DNA of 64,000 bases from CAZAYY01 sp964489525 (GCA_964489525.1 CAZAYY010000021.1:4577-68576), one strand, 5' to 3'. Counted from the first letter of the stretch, positions 7,167 to 15,681 are shown. Numbers and translations are program-made. Notes: generated from the letters alone by a model not told the origin.

Positions 7167-7499
7167 TTATTTTTCTGCATGGGCGCCTTCTGCAGGCGCA
7201 AAATAAACCAAAAGAACCAAATCTTGAACTATTGAAATAAATTTGTGGGGAACACCGGGCGGAACATGGACGAAGGTTCCGGGCTCCACCTTGGTCACTT
7301 CATCTCCCACCTGAAGTTGGCCAACACCCTTGACCACATAATACATTTCATCTTCAGAATGCGGATGCTGCAAATCTTGCGAGCCAACCGGCAAACGATA
7401 CACCCCCACGCTCATCGCCGGAACCCGCATGGCTTCGGTGTAGCGGCGGTTAATTTGCTCTTGTTGAGCCACAATATCAGACACTCGGAACACATTCAT
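7167..7499 (-). CDS. Cupin-2 domain protein
   Basis: A 110-residue single cupin barrel. Motif 1 is seen at about residues 39-58 with metal ligands His45, His47 and Glu51 (HPHSEDEMYYVVKG). Motif 2 is EPGTFVHVPPGVPHKF, giving His85. It should therefore bind a divalent metal. Small cupins of this kind act as dioxygenases, isomerases or sugar/ligand binders, so no reaction is claimed. AGGAG lies seven bases before the ATG. It is placed between an MBL-fold hydrolase and OsmC in a four-gene run, which points to a detoxification or redox context. Confidence 0.82.
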   Translation of the reverse strand: MNVFRVSDIVAQQEQINRRYTEAMRVPAMSVGVYRLPVGSQDLQHPHSEDEMYYVVKGVGQLQVGDEVTKVEPGTFVHVPPGVPHKFISIVQDLVLLVYFAPAEGAHAEK

Positions 7500-7520
7500 A
7501 AATACACTCCTCTCGTGGTT

Positions 7521-8420
7521 TCAATTTGCCTGGCGGAATTTGCGCCAATAGCGTTCAATGCCGGCGGCAGACATCCAGGTGGGGTTGGCCAGTTCAAACG
7601 CGGTGAGCGCTTCAGAACCGACCTGGATAGCAGCAGCTCGCCCCGCCGCCCAGGCAGAAAGCTTTTCTTTCAAGGTTTCAATGGAGGGGTTGGCTGGCAT
7701 CACCTCCAAAATGAAGGCTTCGGCAGCATCCAGCTCGGCTTCCAGGGCATCCAGATGCCAGGCAGCGTCGTCATAAATTCCAAAATGGGTTGGGGCAATC
7801 CGGGAAAAACCCAGGGCGCGCAGTTTTGCCACACTCTGCCTCCAGGTCTCCAGGTGAAACTCTGGGGGCGGCATGGGGATCCGCAAATAGGGTCTGCCAG
7901 GAATGCGCACCCCACCCACATCGCCAGTGAAGCAAAGATCCCCAAGCACATATGCGAAATGATGGTTGGCATGACCAGGGGTATCCACCGGCAAAACTGA
8001 AAACTCCCCAATCTGAATGGGCTGCCCTTCTTCAACCACGACGAGCCGGCTTTCAGGAACGGGCAAAAATTCTCCCCAGAGCGCATCCATCCTATCGCCA
8101 TAAATTCGGGTTGCGCTGGACAGCAGCTTCTCGGGGTTGGCCAGGTGCGGCGCACCCAACGGGTGGACATGAATACGAGCACCCTGGCGCGCCAGCCAGC
8201 CGGCTGCCCCGGCATGGTCGAGGTGAATGTGGGTAAGGAGAACATCGGTCACGTCCCCGGGCGAATAGCCAAAACGGGCTAGTGCGGCAACCAACGGCTC
8301 TCGCGTGGACCCTGGCCCACACTCTACCAAAGCAGCCCCACCTGAATGAGGCAGCAGGTAACAGGCCACAGCCAGGGGTTTTCCTTGAAAATTTAAGTCA
8401 AGGGTTTGGATTGTGATCAC
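7521..8420 (-). CDS. MBL-fold metallohydrolase
   Basis: A 300-residue metallo-beta-lactamase-fold hydrolase. The metal-binding motif HIHLDH is at 64-69 (LLTHIHLDHAG). Further ligands are in DTPGHANHH, FTGDVGG and PTHFG, so the dinuclear site is complete. The GTG at 8420 is chosen as start because GGAG lies six bases upstream and the fold's first strand begins there; the longer ATG frame upstream adds 38 non-conserved residues. Glyoxalase-II-like or lactonase-like activity is typical, but the C-terminal 90-residue helical extension is not diagnostic. It is first in the run with the cupin, OsmC and methyltransferase genes. Confidence 0.87.
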   Translation of the reverse strand: MITIQTLDLNFQGKPLAVACYLLPHSGGAALVECGPGSTREPLVAALARFGYSPGDVTDVLLTHIHLDHAGAAGWLARQGARIHVHPLGAPHLANPEKLLSSATRIYGDRMDALWGEFLPVPESRLVVVEEGQPIQIGEFSVLPVDTPGHANHHFAYVLGDLCFTGDVGGVRIPGRPYLRIPMPPPEFHLETWRQSVAKLRALGFSRIAPTHFGIYDDAAWHLDALEAELDAAEAFILEVMPANPSIETLKEKLSAWAAGRAAAIQVGSEALTAFELANPTWMSAAGIERYWRKFRQAN

Positions 8421-8539
8421 AAACAGCTCCTTTCCTGGTGTAAGGGGTTCACCCTCCCAACGTATTGTACCCACAAAACCCCCATATTTGCGCACCATTT
8501 TCCCCCATTTTCTCTGGATGTGACAAACAGCCAATTTCA

Positions 8540-8588
8540 GGGGCAGGGCGCAAAGTTAAGAACTGCAAAGTTCTACCTCCCCTGCCCC
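8540..8588. repeat. Compound inverted repeat
   Basis: The outer arms are GGGGCAGGG and CCCCTGCCCC. Inside lies a perfect AGAACT-GCAA-AGTTCT hairpin (8559-8574). As RNA or cruciform DNA this gives a two-tier stem. There is no T run, so it is not a typical terminator. Confidence 0.6.
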
Positions 8589-8619
8589 CACCATTGCGCT
8601 GGAAAGAGGTTTTTTTACA

Positions 8620-8664
8620 GGTAATGGCCAACTGGCGGGTTCAGCCCACCAGTTGGCCATTACC
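8620..8664. repeat. 45-base inverted repeat
   Basis: Two 20-base arms (GGTAATGGCCAACTGGCGGG and its near-exact complement, one mismatch) flank a five-base TTCAG loop. The outer end is preceded by a T-rich tract. It resembles a REP/MITE-like palindromic unit more than a terminator. Confidence 0.7.
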
Positions 8665-8677
8665 AGATCTTCTCCCC

Positions 8678-8755
8678 GCCCCAAAACCTCGGGAGGGGTT
8701 GGGGGTGGGGGTGGAAGGCGAGAATCGCAAATTCTAACAACATTTGCGCGCACCT
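8678..8755 (+). repeat. Dispersed intergenic repeat, copy A
   Basis: The last 35 bases (8721-8755) match the reverse complement of 19381-19415 at 34 of 35 positions. The similarity continues with small gaps to 8678 (a G-rich GGGGTTGG tract). The core contains its own hairpin, CGCAAAT-(9)-ATTTGCG. Copy B is on the opposite strand. Confidence 0.75.
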
Positions 8756-8861
8756 CTTCAAAAGGTTGCCATACAGCAAAAATAATTTTACAATATAATT
8801 AAACTAAACACCCACCAGAGAAAAAGGTTTTGATCATTCCGCACACAAGGAGAACTGCCCT

Positions 8862-9305
8862 ATGGAAGATTTAAGAGGAATTTTACGCAACGTGATGCTG
8901 TTTGCCAGCCTATCGGAAGATGACCTGGCAGAAGTGGCAAAAATTTGCAAAAAACAAGTTTTCCATCGGGGCGAAGTCATTGCACAACAAGGCTCGGCTG
9001 GCAACGAATTATTTATCATCACAGATGGGTTCGCCGAAGTTGCGGTACAAACCATGGAAGGCACTGCCCATGTGCTGGTCAACCTGGGCAGCGGCCAAAT
9101 CATTGGTGAAATGTCACTCATAGACCAGGGACCCAGGTCAGCCACTGTTCGAGCCCTGAGCGAACCAACCGTAGTCCAAATGATTTTACGAGAAGATTTC
9201 GAACACCTTTGTGAAAAAAACACCCGGATCGGTTATGTGGTGATGAAAGACATCGCCGCTGACCTGTCGTTTAAGCTGCGGCAGCGCAACCTGACCGTTG
9301 GCTAA
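8862..9305 (+). CDS. Single-domain cyclic-nucleotide-binding (CAP_ED) protein
   Basis: A 147-residue stand-alone cNMP-binding beta barrel without a DNA-binding helix-turn-helix. The phosphate-binding cassette is intact (GQIIGEMSLIDQGPRSATV, about 78-96), with Glu83 and Arg92 at the ribose and phosphate contacts, so nucleotide binding is plausible. Because there is no output domain, it must act by contacting a partner. The likely partner is the 70-residue product 11 bases downstream. AAGGAG lies nine bases before the ATG. The usual CRP/FNR role is therefore unlikely. Confidence 0.85.
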   Translation: MEDLRGILRNVMLFASLSEDDLAEVAKICKKQVFHRGEVIAQQGSAGNELFIITDGFAEVAVQTMEGTAHVLVNLGSGQIIGEMSLIDQGPRSATVRALSEPTVVQMILREDFEHLCEKNTRIGYVVMKDIAADLSFKLRQRNLTVG

Positions 9306-9316
9306 AGGGGAAAACC

Positions 9317-9529
9317 ATGGCGATATTTAAAGTCAGCTACGTTGTTATTGGCCGGGCACATCCCGGCACGATTGTAAACCTGCACCATCGCCCCCAGATT
9401 GGTGAGAGGGTGGAACTCAGCGACGAAGAATTTATTATTGTGGAAGTAATTGACCTGATGCCTCCACGTGGAGAGTTCCACTTCATCCACGCCACCTGCC
9501 GCCCCATCACCGAACAAGAATCTGTCTAA
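9317..9529 (+). CDS. Small conserved-looking hypothetical protein
   Basis: A 70-residue protein (MAIFKVSYVVIGRAHPGTIV...) that looks like a compact beta-rich fold: strands KVSYVVIG, GTIVNLHH, RVELSDEEFIIVEVIDLM and EFHFIHATCRPI. The pattern HPGTIVNLHHRPQIGERV resembles a small barrel. It begins 11 bases after the cNMP-binding gene with an AGGGG ribosome site, and a strong terminator follows, so the two genes form a two-gene operon. The function is unknown; a partner or effector of the cNMP sensor is an inference from operon structure. Confidence 0.7.
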   Translation: MAIFKVSYVVIGRAHPGTIVNLHHRPQIGERVELSDEEFIIVEVIDLMPPRGEFHFIHATCRPITEQESV

Positions 9530-9544
9530 ACGCCCCTCATGATC

Positions 9545-9577
9545 AAAAAAGGCCACCTGATAACGGTGGCCTTTTTG
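9545..9577. terminator. Bidirectional intrinsic terminator
   Basis: A perfect GGCCACC-(7)-GGTGGCC stem is flanked by AAAAAA on the left and TTTTT on the right. It lies between convergent genes (the small ORF at 9529 and hpf), so it can end both transcripts. Confidence 0.88.
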
Positions 9578-9624
9578 ATTTGGTTTATGTTGAGCCAGCT
9601 CCCCTTGCTGAAAAAACCACTCAC

Positions 9625-10206
9625 TTAACCAGCCTGGGTCTCAATCAGGGCATAGGTGCCATCCGAACGGCGGTAAAGCACATTAACTGAGCTGGTGTTG
9701 ACATTATAGAACACAAAGAAATTATCGTGGCCGAGCAGCGTCATTTGCTCAATGGCTTCTTCTTCGTCCATCGGCACCAGGATAAAACGCTTGCGCCGGG
9801 AAATAACAGGCGCTTCTTCAACCACAGGTTCAAAGGGTAGGGCTTCAAGCGCTTCTTCTTCCATGGCGAAATCACCAGCCGATTTACCATCCCCGCGGCC
9901 GCGGTTGCGTTTCCCTTTATAACGGGCAATCTGGCGCTGCACTTTGTCCAGAGCCCGGTCAAACGCAACAAAAACATCATCCGCCTTTTCTTCCGAGCGC
10001 AAAATGAACCGGGTTCCGCGAACGGTGATTTGCGCCACTTCCCGGTCAGAAATATTTCGGGCGGTTTTCACGTGATCCAGATCGACGCGTACTTCGTCAA
10101 TACCATTCAGGTACCGGTCCAACCGAGAGGCCCGTTTGCGAATGTATTCGTCTATCCGGTCGGTGACCGTCATATTCTTGCTATAAATTTCCACGTTAAC
10201 GGTCAT
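9625..10206 (-). CDS. hpf: Long-form ribosome hibernation promoting factor
   Basis: A 193-residue protein. The N-terminal S30AE/YfiA domain (about 1-105) binds the decoding region of the 30S subunit. A charged linker (about 100-135) leads to a C-terminal dimerisation domain (about 135-190, with SRRKRFILVPMDEEEAIEQM and GHDNFFVFYNVNT...NVLYRRSDGTYALIE). Long-form HPF joins two 70S ribosomes into silent 100S dimers in stationary phase. The length and both domains are normal. GGAGG lies nine bases before the ATG. It lies just downstream of comF on the same strand and shares the bidirectional terminator at 9545-9577. Confidence 0.95.
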   Translation of the reverse strand: MTVNVEIYSKNMTVTDRIDEYIRKRASRLDRYLNGIDEVRVDLDHVKTARNISDREVAQITVRGTRFILRSEEKADDVFVAFDRALDKVQRQIARYKGKRNRGRGDGKSAGDFAMEEEALEALPFEPVVEEAPVISRRKRFILVPMDEEEAIEQMTLLGHDNFFVFYNVNTSSVNVLYRRSDGTYALIETQAG

Positions 10207-10219
10207 AAGCTTGTTCCTC

Positions 10220-10972
10220 CTATAATAAAGTTGGGTTGGATAAAGAATCGGGCAAACCCTTAAAGGCTGCCCGGCCCAGGGTGAAGATATACACTCCGAC
10301 CGCCTGGGCTTGTTTCAGCGCTTCGGCTGCTGCGTTTGTGGTCGCTCCGGTAGTCATTACATCATCAATGAGGAGTACATTTTGTCCAGCAACCTGGCGC
10401 GGGTCGGCTCGAAATGCACCGGCCATATTTGCGTGCCGGTCCACAATTGAAAGGCCTACCTGGGATTGAGTTTCGCGAACCCGACGTAAAGCGTCTGGCC
10501 GGTGAGGCAGGTTCAAAAACAAAGCAATCGGCAAAGAAATAAAGGCAGCCTGGTTATACCCCCTTGTGCGCATTCGATTTTCCGCTAATGGAACCGGGAC
10601 CACCAGGGTCAGCGGCCATTGTTGGGCTTCAAGCATTTCTTTCGCCGGAAAAGCCAGGGCTTCTCCTAAAAACGCATTACCATGATACTTCAACTGATGG
10701 ATTGCCTCCCGAAAAGGTCCATCAAAAACTGCATAAGAACGGGCTGCATCAAACAGAGGAGACTGTTTTGAACAATCCGGGCAGGTTCGCCCAGGAGATA
10801 ACGGCAAACCGCAGCGGGAACAAAAAGGCTCGTGAATGACGGTTGTGTTATGCTGGCAGGCTGCACACCAGGCCGCTCCCACCGCACCGCATCCAGCACA
10901 GGTGGGTGGAAAAACCAGGCCTACAGCAGCCCAGGCCCATTGGTAAAGTTCGTAGGCGGTCTTTCCCCGCAC
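10220..10972 (-). CDS. comF: ComF family phosphoribosyltransferase-like protein
   Basis: A 250-residue ComFC-like protein. The N-terminus holds eight cysteines in four CxxC pairs (residues 25/28, 36/39, 51/54, 64/67), a zinc-finger region. The C-terminal type I PRTase fold includes the PRPP loop VLLIDDVMTTGATTNAA. In competent bacteria ComF helps import single-stranded DNA after uptake by a type IV pilus apparatus. Here it starts (GTG) 14 bases after tadC, so it is probably on the Tad transcript, which is consistent with a link between Flp pili and DNA uptake (inference). Many non-competent bacteria also carry ComF, so the role is open. Confidence 0.87.
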   Translation of the reverse strand: MRGKTAYELYQWAWAAVGLVFPPTCAGCGAVGAAWCAACQHNTTVIHEPFCSRCGLPLSPGRTCPDCSKQSPLFDAARSYAVFDGPFREAIHQLKYHGNAFLGEALAFPAKEMLEAQQWPLTLVVPVPLAENRMRTRGYNQAAFISLPIALFLNLPHRPDALRRVRETQSQVGLSIVDRHANMAGAFRADPRQVAGQNVLLIDDVMTTGATTNAAAEALKQAQAVGVYIFTLGRAAFKGLPDSLSNPTLL

Positions 10973-10986
10973 AAATCCATCCCTGG

Positions 10987-11934
10987 CTACAGCATTCCGC
11001 CCAACGCGGAATTCATCAGCAGCAAAGCTGCAGGGCCAAGAAGGATAATCATCAATGAAGGAAAGATTAAGAACGCCATCGGAAAAAGCATCTTAATCGG
11101 AGCTTTTTGAGCTTCTTCTTCCGCCATCTGGCGGCGTTTGACTCGCATGGCTTCCGATTGTACGCGAAGAATGTTCGAAAGGCTCACACCCAGCTGATCG
11201 CTTTGAATCACTGCTGCAACAAAGCTGGTGATCTCAGGAATGCCCACCCGATCGGCCATTTCGCGCATGGCTTCCCGCCGGGTTTTACCAAGCTGAATTT
11301 CGCGCAAAGCCCGGGCAAAAACCAGGGAAAGCTCGGTATCCCACTTGGCCTGCACGCGGCTCATGGCTGCCTCAAACCCCAGGCCGGCCTCCACACAAAT
11401 CGTCAGCAGGTCAAGCGCATCGGGCAAAGCCCTGCGAATGTCTTTCTGACGGCGCTGGATTTTGCTGGTAAGCCAGAGTTCTGGCACAAAAAAGCCAAGC
11501 AGTGCAAACAACGCCGCCAGAATAAAACCCATTGAGCCTTTCAGGAAGCTGCCCTCCGGGGCAATATAGGAAATAAAAAGCATAAAAACCCCAATGGCAA
11601 TCCCTGAAATTCGTAAGGTGAGAAAAACCGTTGGGTCCAGGTTGCGGGGGTTTCCCGCCAGTTCGAGTTTACGAGCGGTTTGTTGAATGGAGTTTTGAGG
11701 TGTGAAGCGCAAGGCAAAAGCGCCCATAGAACGCGCCATGGGAATCAACACACGTTCTGAAAACGATTGAGAAAGTTCAATTTGTTCGAGGTTTACGGTT
11801 TCACCGGTAATTGCGAACTCAGCCAGGCGGGCTTCCAGAGGGTCTTCGTCATCAGTGCGCAGGCCAATCACAACCAGGATAATGGCCACAACCAGAATGA
11901 CGCCAGCAATGATCAGTAATGGCACAAGATTCAT
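10987..11934 (-). CDS. tadC: Tad pilus inner-membrane platform protein TadC
   Basis: A 315-residue type II/IV secretion F-domain protein. It has an N-terminal transmembrane helix (5-25), then two helices around residues 105-155, the T2SSF domain (DIRRALPDALDLLTICVEAGLGFEAAMSRV..., about 170-290) and a C-terminal helix. With TadB it forms the platform that couples the TadA ATPase to pilin insertion. AGGAG lies five bases before the ATG. A 74-bp gap separates it from tadB. The length is normal for TadC. Confidence 0.92.
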   Translation of the reverse strand: MNLVPLLIIAGVILVVAIILVVIGLRTDDEDPLEARLAEFAITGETVNLEQIELSQSFSERVLIPMARSMGAFALRFTPQNSIQQTARKLELAGNPRNLDPTVFLTLRISGIAIGVFMLFISYIAPEGSFLKGSMGFILAALFALLGFFVPELWLTSKIQRRQKDIRRALPDALDLLTICVEAGLGFEAAMSRVQAKWDTELSLVFARALREIQLGKTRREAMREMADRVGIPEITSFVAAVIQSDQLGVSLSNILRVQSEAMRVKRRQMAEEEAQKAPIKMLFPMAFLIFPSLMIILLGPAALLLMNSALGGML

Positions 11935-12008
11935 AAAAACTCCTTGTTGTAGGGTTAATACCGAAATTTTGAATCAACCAAACGCATAGCAGCCAGCCAG
12001 GCTTGTGG

Positions 12009-12968
12009 CTAAATCTCGATATCGGCAACCTTGTTCATTGCAAAATAACCAGCGACAATCATTAAACCGCCGGTAACCAGTATGGGAATACCGCACATGC
12101 GATTGCCTGGTAAGAAAAATTGCTCCATGTAGCTTCGGTTAACAAACCACAGGAACAGCGCCAAAGCAATCGGCATAATCGCCAGAATGCGGCCTGAATA
12201 CAAAACCTGGGCAACCAGGGTTTGAATTTCCCGTTTAATCCGGATGCGTTCACGAATGGTAAAAGCAATGATATCCAAAATTTCGGAGAGATCACCACCG
12301 ACCTCGCGTTGGATGTTCATGGCTGTGATAATAAAGTCCAGGTCTTCACTGGGAATGCGGCGCAGCAAGTTGTTTAACGCCTCTGGCATCGGTAAGCCGA
12401 GTGCCATTTCGCGAACTACCCGGCGAAACTCATCGCTAATTGGGGTGGGCAGTTCTTTTGCAACCGCCTCCATTGCCTGGACTGGCGAATAGCCCGCCCG
12501 CAGCCCATTGACCATCAGGCTGAGCATATCGGGAAGCTGGTCATTAAACGACTGCAGGCGCTTGGTTTTCTGGCTGTTTACATAAGCACGTGGCAAAAAC
12601 GGACCAATGGCAGCCAATAAAATTGCGCCAATCTCGCCACCACCGTACATATAGCCAATGAAACCCAAGAAAGCAGAAGCAATAATAATCAGCGCCACAT
12701 ACTCGCCCGGCTTTAGCTTTAAATCGGCCTGGGCAAGCTCTTTTTTGATTCTCTCGCCAAAGTTCGTGCGTTCAACCCGAGCACCAATCCAATCGGTCAG
12801 GGGTGTAGAGTCTTTCTTGGGACCTTCTGCAATGAGCGGTTCGTCATAAATCTGCCCCAGGCGTTCATCCACAAGCGAGCGCTGGTTGCGCACGGTTACA
12901 AAACCAGCGATAAGAATCACGATCCCGAGGATACCGCCAATCACCAGGATTACGGTTACAAAATCCAT
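12009..12968 (-). CDS. tadB: Tad pilus inner-membrane platform protein TadB
   Basis: A 319-residue F-domain protein with an N-terminal helix (1-25), a pair of helices near 90-125, the T2SSF region (QLPDMLSLMVNGLRAGYSPVQAMEAVAKE..., about 140-270) and two C-terminal helices. It acts with TadC under the ATPase TadA. GGAGG lies eight bases before the ATG. It starts about 25 bases after tadA in one operon. The order ATPase-TadB-TadC is the standard Tad order. Confidence 0.92.
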   Translation of the reverse strand: MDFVTVILVIGGILGIVILIAGFVTVRNQRSLVDERLGQIYDEPLIAEGPKKDSTPLTDWIGARVERTNFGERIKKELAQADLKLKPGEYVALIIIASAFLGFIGYMYGGGEIGAILLAAIGPFLPRAYVNSQKTKRLQSFNDQLPDMLSLMVNGLRAGYSPVQAMEAVAKELPTPISDEFRRVVREMALGLPMPEALNNLLRRIPSEDLDFIITAMNIQREVGGDLSEILDIIAFTIRERIRIKREIQTLVAQVLYSGRILAIMPIALALFLWFVNRSYMEQFFLPGNRMCGIPILVTGGLMIVAGYFAMNKVADIEI

Positions 12969-12992
12969 CTTTCAGGCCTCCATTCGACCGGG

Positions 12993-14420
12993 TTACTTAC
13001 GCCTTTGCTGAGCAAGGCCAAAAATTGTGGGCGGCAAATGAATGCCCGCCGCTTCAATTTTATCCATAAATTTGGGCCGCAGGCCGGTTGGGCGCAATCG
13101 ACCCATAATTTTTCCGTTTTCCAACCCGGTTTGCTCAAACACAAAAATGTCTGTGGTCGTAATAACGGTGCCCTCCATCCCAGTGACTTCGGTGATGTAA
13201 ACCACCTTGCGCGTGCCATCGCGCATCCGTTCCTGGTGGACAATCAAATCAACCGCGGAAGAGATTTGCTCTCGAATCGCTTTGACGGGCAATTCCATCC
13301 CCGCCATTAATGTCATGGTTTCGAGGCGAGAGAGGGTGTCGCGTGGGCTGTTGGAGTGGGCTGTGGTCATCGAACCATCGTGGCCGGTGTTCATGGCCTG
13401 GAGCATGTCCAGGGCGGCTTCATCACGAATTTCCCCGACCACGATCCGGTCGGGGCGCATACGTAGGGCGTTAATCACGAGGTGGCGAATGGTAATTTCA
13501 CCCCGGCCTTCAATGTTGGCCGGGCGCGATTCCAACGTCACCACATGCTCCTGGCGAAGCTGCAGTTCGGCCGCGTTTTCAATGGTCAAAATCCGTTCAT
13601 CGGCAGGAATAAAACTGGAGAGAATGTTGAGCAGGGTGGTTTTGCCAGAACCAGTGCCGCCCGACACCACAATGTTGAGACGGGCCATCACACAGGCTCG
13701 CAAAAATTGGAGCGCTTCAGGGGTCAGCGAACCAAACTCAACCAGCTGCTCCACCGTGATGGGCACTTTCGAAAACTTTCGGATGGTCAGGGTGGGGCCC
13801 ACCAGGGAAATCGGAGGAATCACGGCATTTACACGGGAACCGTCAGGAAGACGAGCATCTACATAGGGGCTGGATTCGTCAATCCGACGGCCCAGGGGCG
13901 CCACAATCCGGTCGATAATGCGCATCACATGGTCATCACTTTCAAAAGTTACCGGCACTCGTTCAATCCGACCTTTACGTTCAATGTAGATATTCTTGGC
14001 CCCGTTAACCATAATTTCCGAAATTCCTTCGGCATCAATCAGCTCTTGCAGCGGGCCAAAACCAAGAATTTCAGCTGAGATTTGTTCAAACAAGCGCTGC
14101 CGTTCCGGCCGGGTGAGAATGATTTTTTCTTCCGCCAGAATTTGTTCAAAAAGTTCCTGGATTGTGCGCTTTACCTCAGCCGTTTTCGATACGTCAATCG
14201 AAGGATCCAATTCAGCCAATAAACGATTCTGAACGCGCGTCTTTAAATCAAAATAGGTGTTTTGTTGAGGACTGACACCTGGAGGGGCAACCCGGCGCGT
14301 GCGCAGCGCTGCCAGGCGAGATTCTTCATCGCCGGAAGACGGCCCGCCAGCAGAACCTGGGGTTTGGGGTTTTCCGGGCTGCTGCTGTCCTTGTTCAATT
14401 CTTCTCAGTAATGACGACAT
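12993..14420 (-). CDS. tadA: Tad/Flp pilus assembly ATPase TadA (CpaF)
   Basis: A 475-residue secretion ATPase that powers Flp pilus assembly. A low-complexity Pro/Gly/Gln-rich N-terminus (1-55) precedes the N-domain. The catalytic domain has Walker A GGTGSGKTT at 254-262, the atypical Walker B RIVVGEIRDEAA at 325-336 and the His-box GHDGSMTTAHSNS at 346-358. It forms a cytoplasmic hexamer. GAGGAG lies six bases before the ATG. It follows tadZ by 19 bases. Confidence 0.96.
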   Translation of the reverse strand: MSSLLRRIEQGQQQPGKPQTPGSAGGPSSGDEESRLAALRTRRVAPPGVSPQQNTYFDLKTRVQNRLLAELDPSIDVSKTAEVKRTIQELFEQILAEEKIILTRPERQRLFEQISAEILGFGPLQELIDAEGISEIMVNGAKNIYIERKGRIERVPVTFESDDHVMRIIDRIVAPLGRRIDESSPYVDARLPDGSRVNAVIPPISLVGPTLTIRKFSKVPITVEQLVEFGSLTPEALQFLRACVMARLNIVVSGGTGSGKTTLLNILSSFIPADERILTIENAAELQLRQEHVVTLESRPANIEGRGEITIRHLVINALRMRPDRIVVGEIRDEAALDMLQAMNTGHDGSMTTAHSNSPRDTLSRLETMTLMAGMELPVKAIREQISSAVDLIVHQERMRDGTRKVVYITEVTGMEGTVITTTDIFVFEQTGLENGKIMGRLRPTGLRPKFMDKIEAAGIHLPPTIFGLAQQRRK

Positions 14421-14439
14421 TCTTTACTCCTCACACAGA

Positions 14440-15681
14440 TTATTTTCGTCCCAATCGCAAAGACTCAACAGATTCAGGTTCCATTAAAAATTTATGGACT
14501 GCTTCCGCAACGCTGGTAATTCCTTTTGCAACCGGTTGTGAACGATTTTTTGGATCGATCATAAAAGGAACACCACGGTTCACAGATGGCACCACAATTC
14601 TTTCATCAAAAGGCAGAATTACAGTAAACTCCTTTTTCAGGTTCGCACTCACCCTTTCCGGGGTGATGGTGATGCGTTTGTCGTACTTATTCATCAAGAA
14701 CAGGATATTGGCACTGTTGATGCCCATCACATTGGCTACCTCAAAGAAGGAGCGCATCGCAGCAATCGAGGGAATATCCTGTGTGGTTACAGCCAGAATC
14801 ACGTCACTGGCATCGAGGGCAGCAATTGTGCTGTCGGTTAACGCCGGAACAGTATCCACCAACACATAATCATAAATATTCCGGCAAAACTCCAACACTT
14901 TGAGAAACTGGTCACCGCTGATTTCTTCCGCCAGTTCCGGGCGGGGTGGCGCTGGCAGAATTTTTACACCAGAGTCATGGGTAACCACAACATTTTCAAC
15001 CACCTCGCGTTCAAGTTTATCGGCTCGAATCGTCAGGTCACCAATGTGATTTTTGGCTTGCTGGTTGAAAAAAATGGATACATTGCCAAAGTGAAGGTTT
15101 CCATCCACCACAAGCACATTTTTACCTTCTTGTTTCAGATGGACCGCCAGGTTGGTCAGCAAGGTGGTGCAGCCATTGCCACCCTTTGGACTGTAAACCG
15201 AAACAATCACGCCATTTACGCTTCCGGCCTGTGCACTCATTTGAATCGGGCCAGAACCCGGCTTGGCGGCAACCACCGAAGTGGCTTTCTCGCGCTCTTC
15301 AGCAGCCATTTTCCCTGCCCGGCGGATGGCCGAAATCAGCTCATCAATGTTGGGCGGTTTGGTCAGAAAATCGCGAGCGCCAGCCAACATGGCCCGGCGC
15401 ATGTAGTTTGGATCCCCTTGAACTGATAGGATTACGATTTGCGCCCACGCCTGCGACTGGCGGATTTTTTCAGTGGCAGTAATACCATCCATATCGGGCA
15501 TATTGATGTCCATCAATATGACGTCGGGCTTGAGGGCATTCGTCGATTCAATAGCCTCTTTGCCCGTTTTTGCCATGCCAACCACTTCTACATCCGCCTC
15601 AAACTGCAGCAGTTTGCGGATGTTATCGCGAGTTTCAGCAATATCATCAACAATCAGGACACGTATCTTTCCTGGCGCCAT
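14440..15681 (-). CDS. tadZ: CpaE/TadZ pilus-localisation ATPase with N-terminal receiver domain
   Basis: A 413-residue protein from the ATG at 15681 (a TTG two codons earlier is less likely). Residues 5-125 form a full two-component receiver domain with the acidic pair Asp12/Asp13, phospho-acceptor Asp58, Ser86 and Lys108, so it should be phosphorylatable. From about 155 a MinD/ParA-like ATPase domain follows, with a deviant Walker A PKGGNGCTT at 165-173 that lacks the second lysine, as is usual for CpaE/TadZ. These proteins place the Tad machine at the pole. In many CpaE proteins the receiver is degenerate; here it is intact, which would allow control by a kinase such as the one encoded at 17524-18588 (inference). 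Confidence 0.9.
   Translation of the reverse strand: MAPGKIRVLIVDDIAETRDNIRKLLQFEADVEVVGMAKTGKEAIESTNALKPDVILMDINMPDMDGITATEKIRQSQAWAQIVILSVQGDPNYMRRAMLAGARDFLTKPPNIDELISAIRRAGKMAAEEREKATSVVAAKPGSGPIQMSAQAGSVNGVIVSVYSPKGGNGCTTLLTNLAVHLKQEGKNVLVVDGNLHFGNVSIFFNQQAKNHIGDLTIRADKLEREVVENVVVTHDSGVKILPAPPRPELAEEISGDQFLKVLEFCRNIYDYVLVDTVPALTDSTIAALDASDVILAVTTQDIPSIAAMRSFFEVANVMGINSANILFLMNKYDKRITITPERVSANLKKEFTVILPFDERIVVPSVNRGVPFMIDPKNRSQPVAKGITSVAEAVHKFLMEPESVESLRLGRK

Larger units (their letters stand above)
8421..8861. other. Repeat-rich intergenic region (441 bp) between divergent genes
   Basis: No coding potential is seen. It holds, in order, a compound hairpin (8540-8588), a 45-base inverted repeat (8620-8664), a dispersed repeat copy (8678-8755), and then an AT-rich stretch with TATAAT at 8794-8799, a likely -10 for the downstream cNMP-binding gene. 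No convincing -35 was found at the right distance. Confidence 0.6.
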
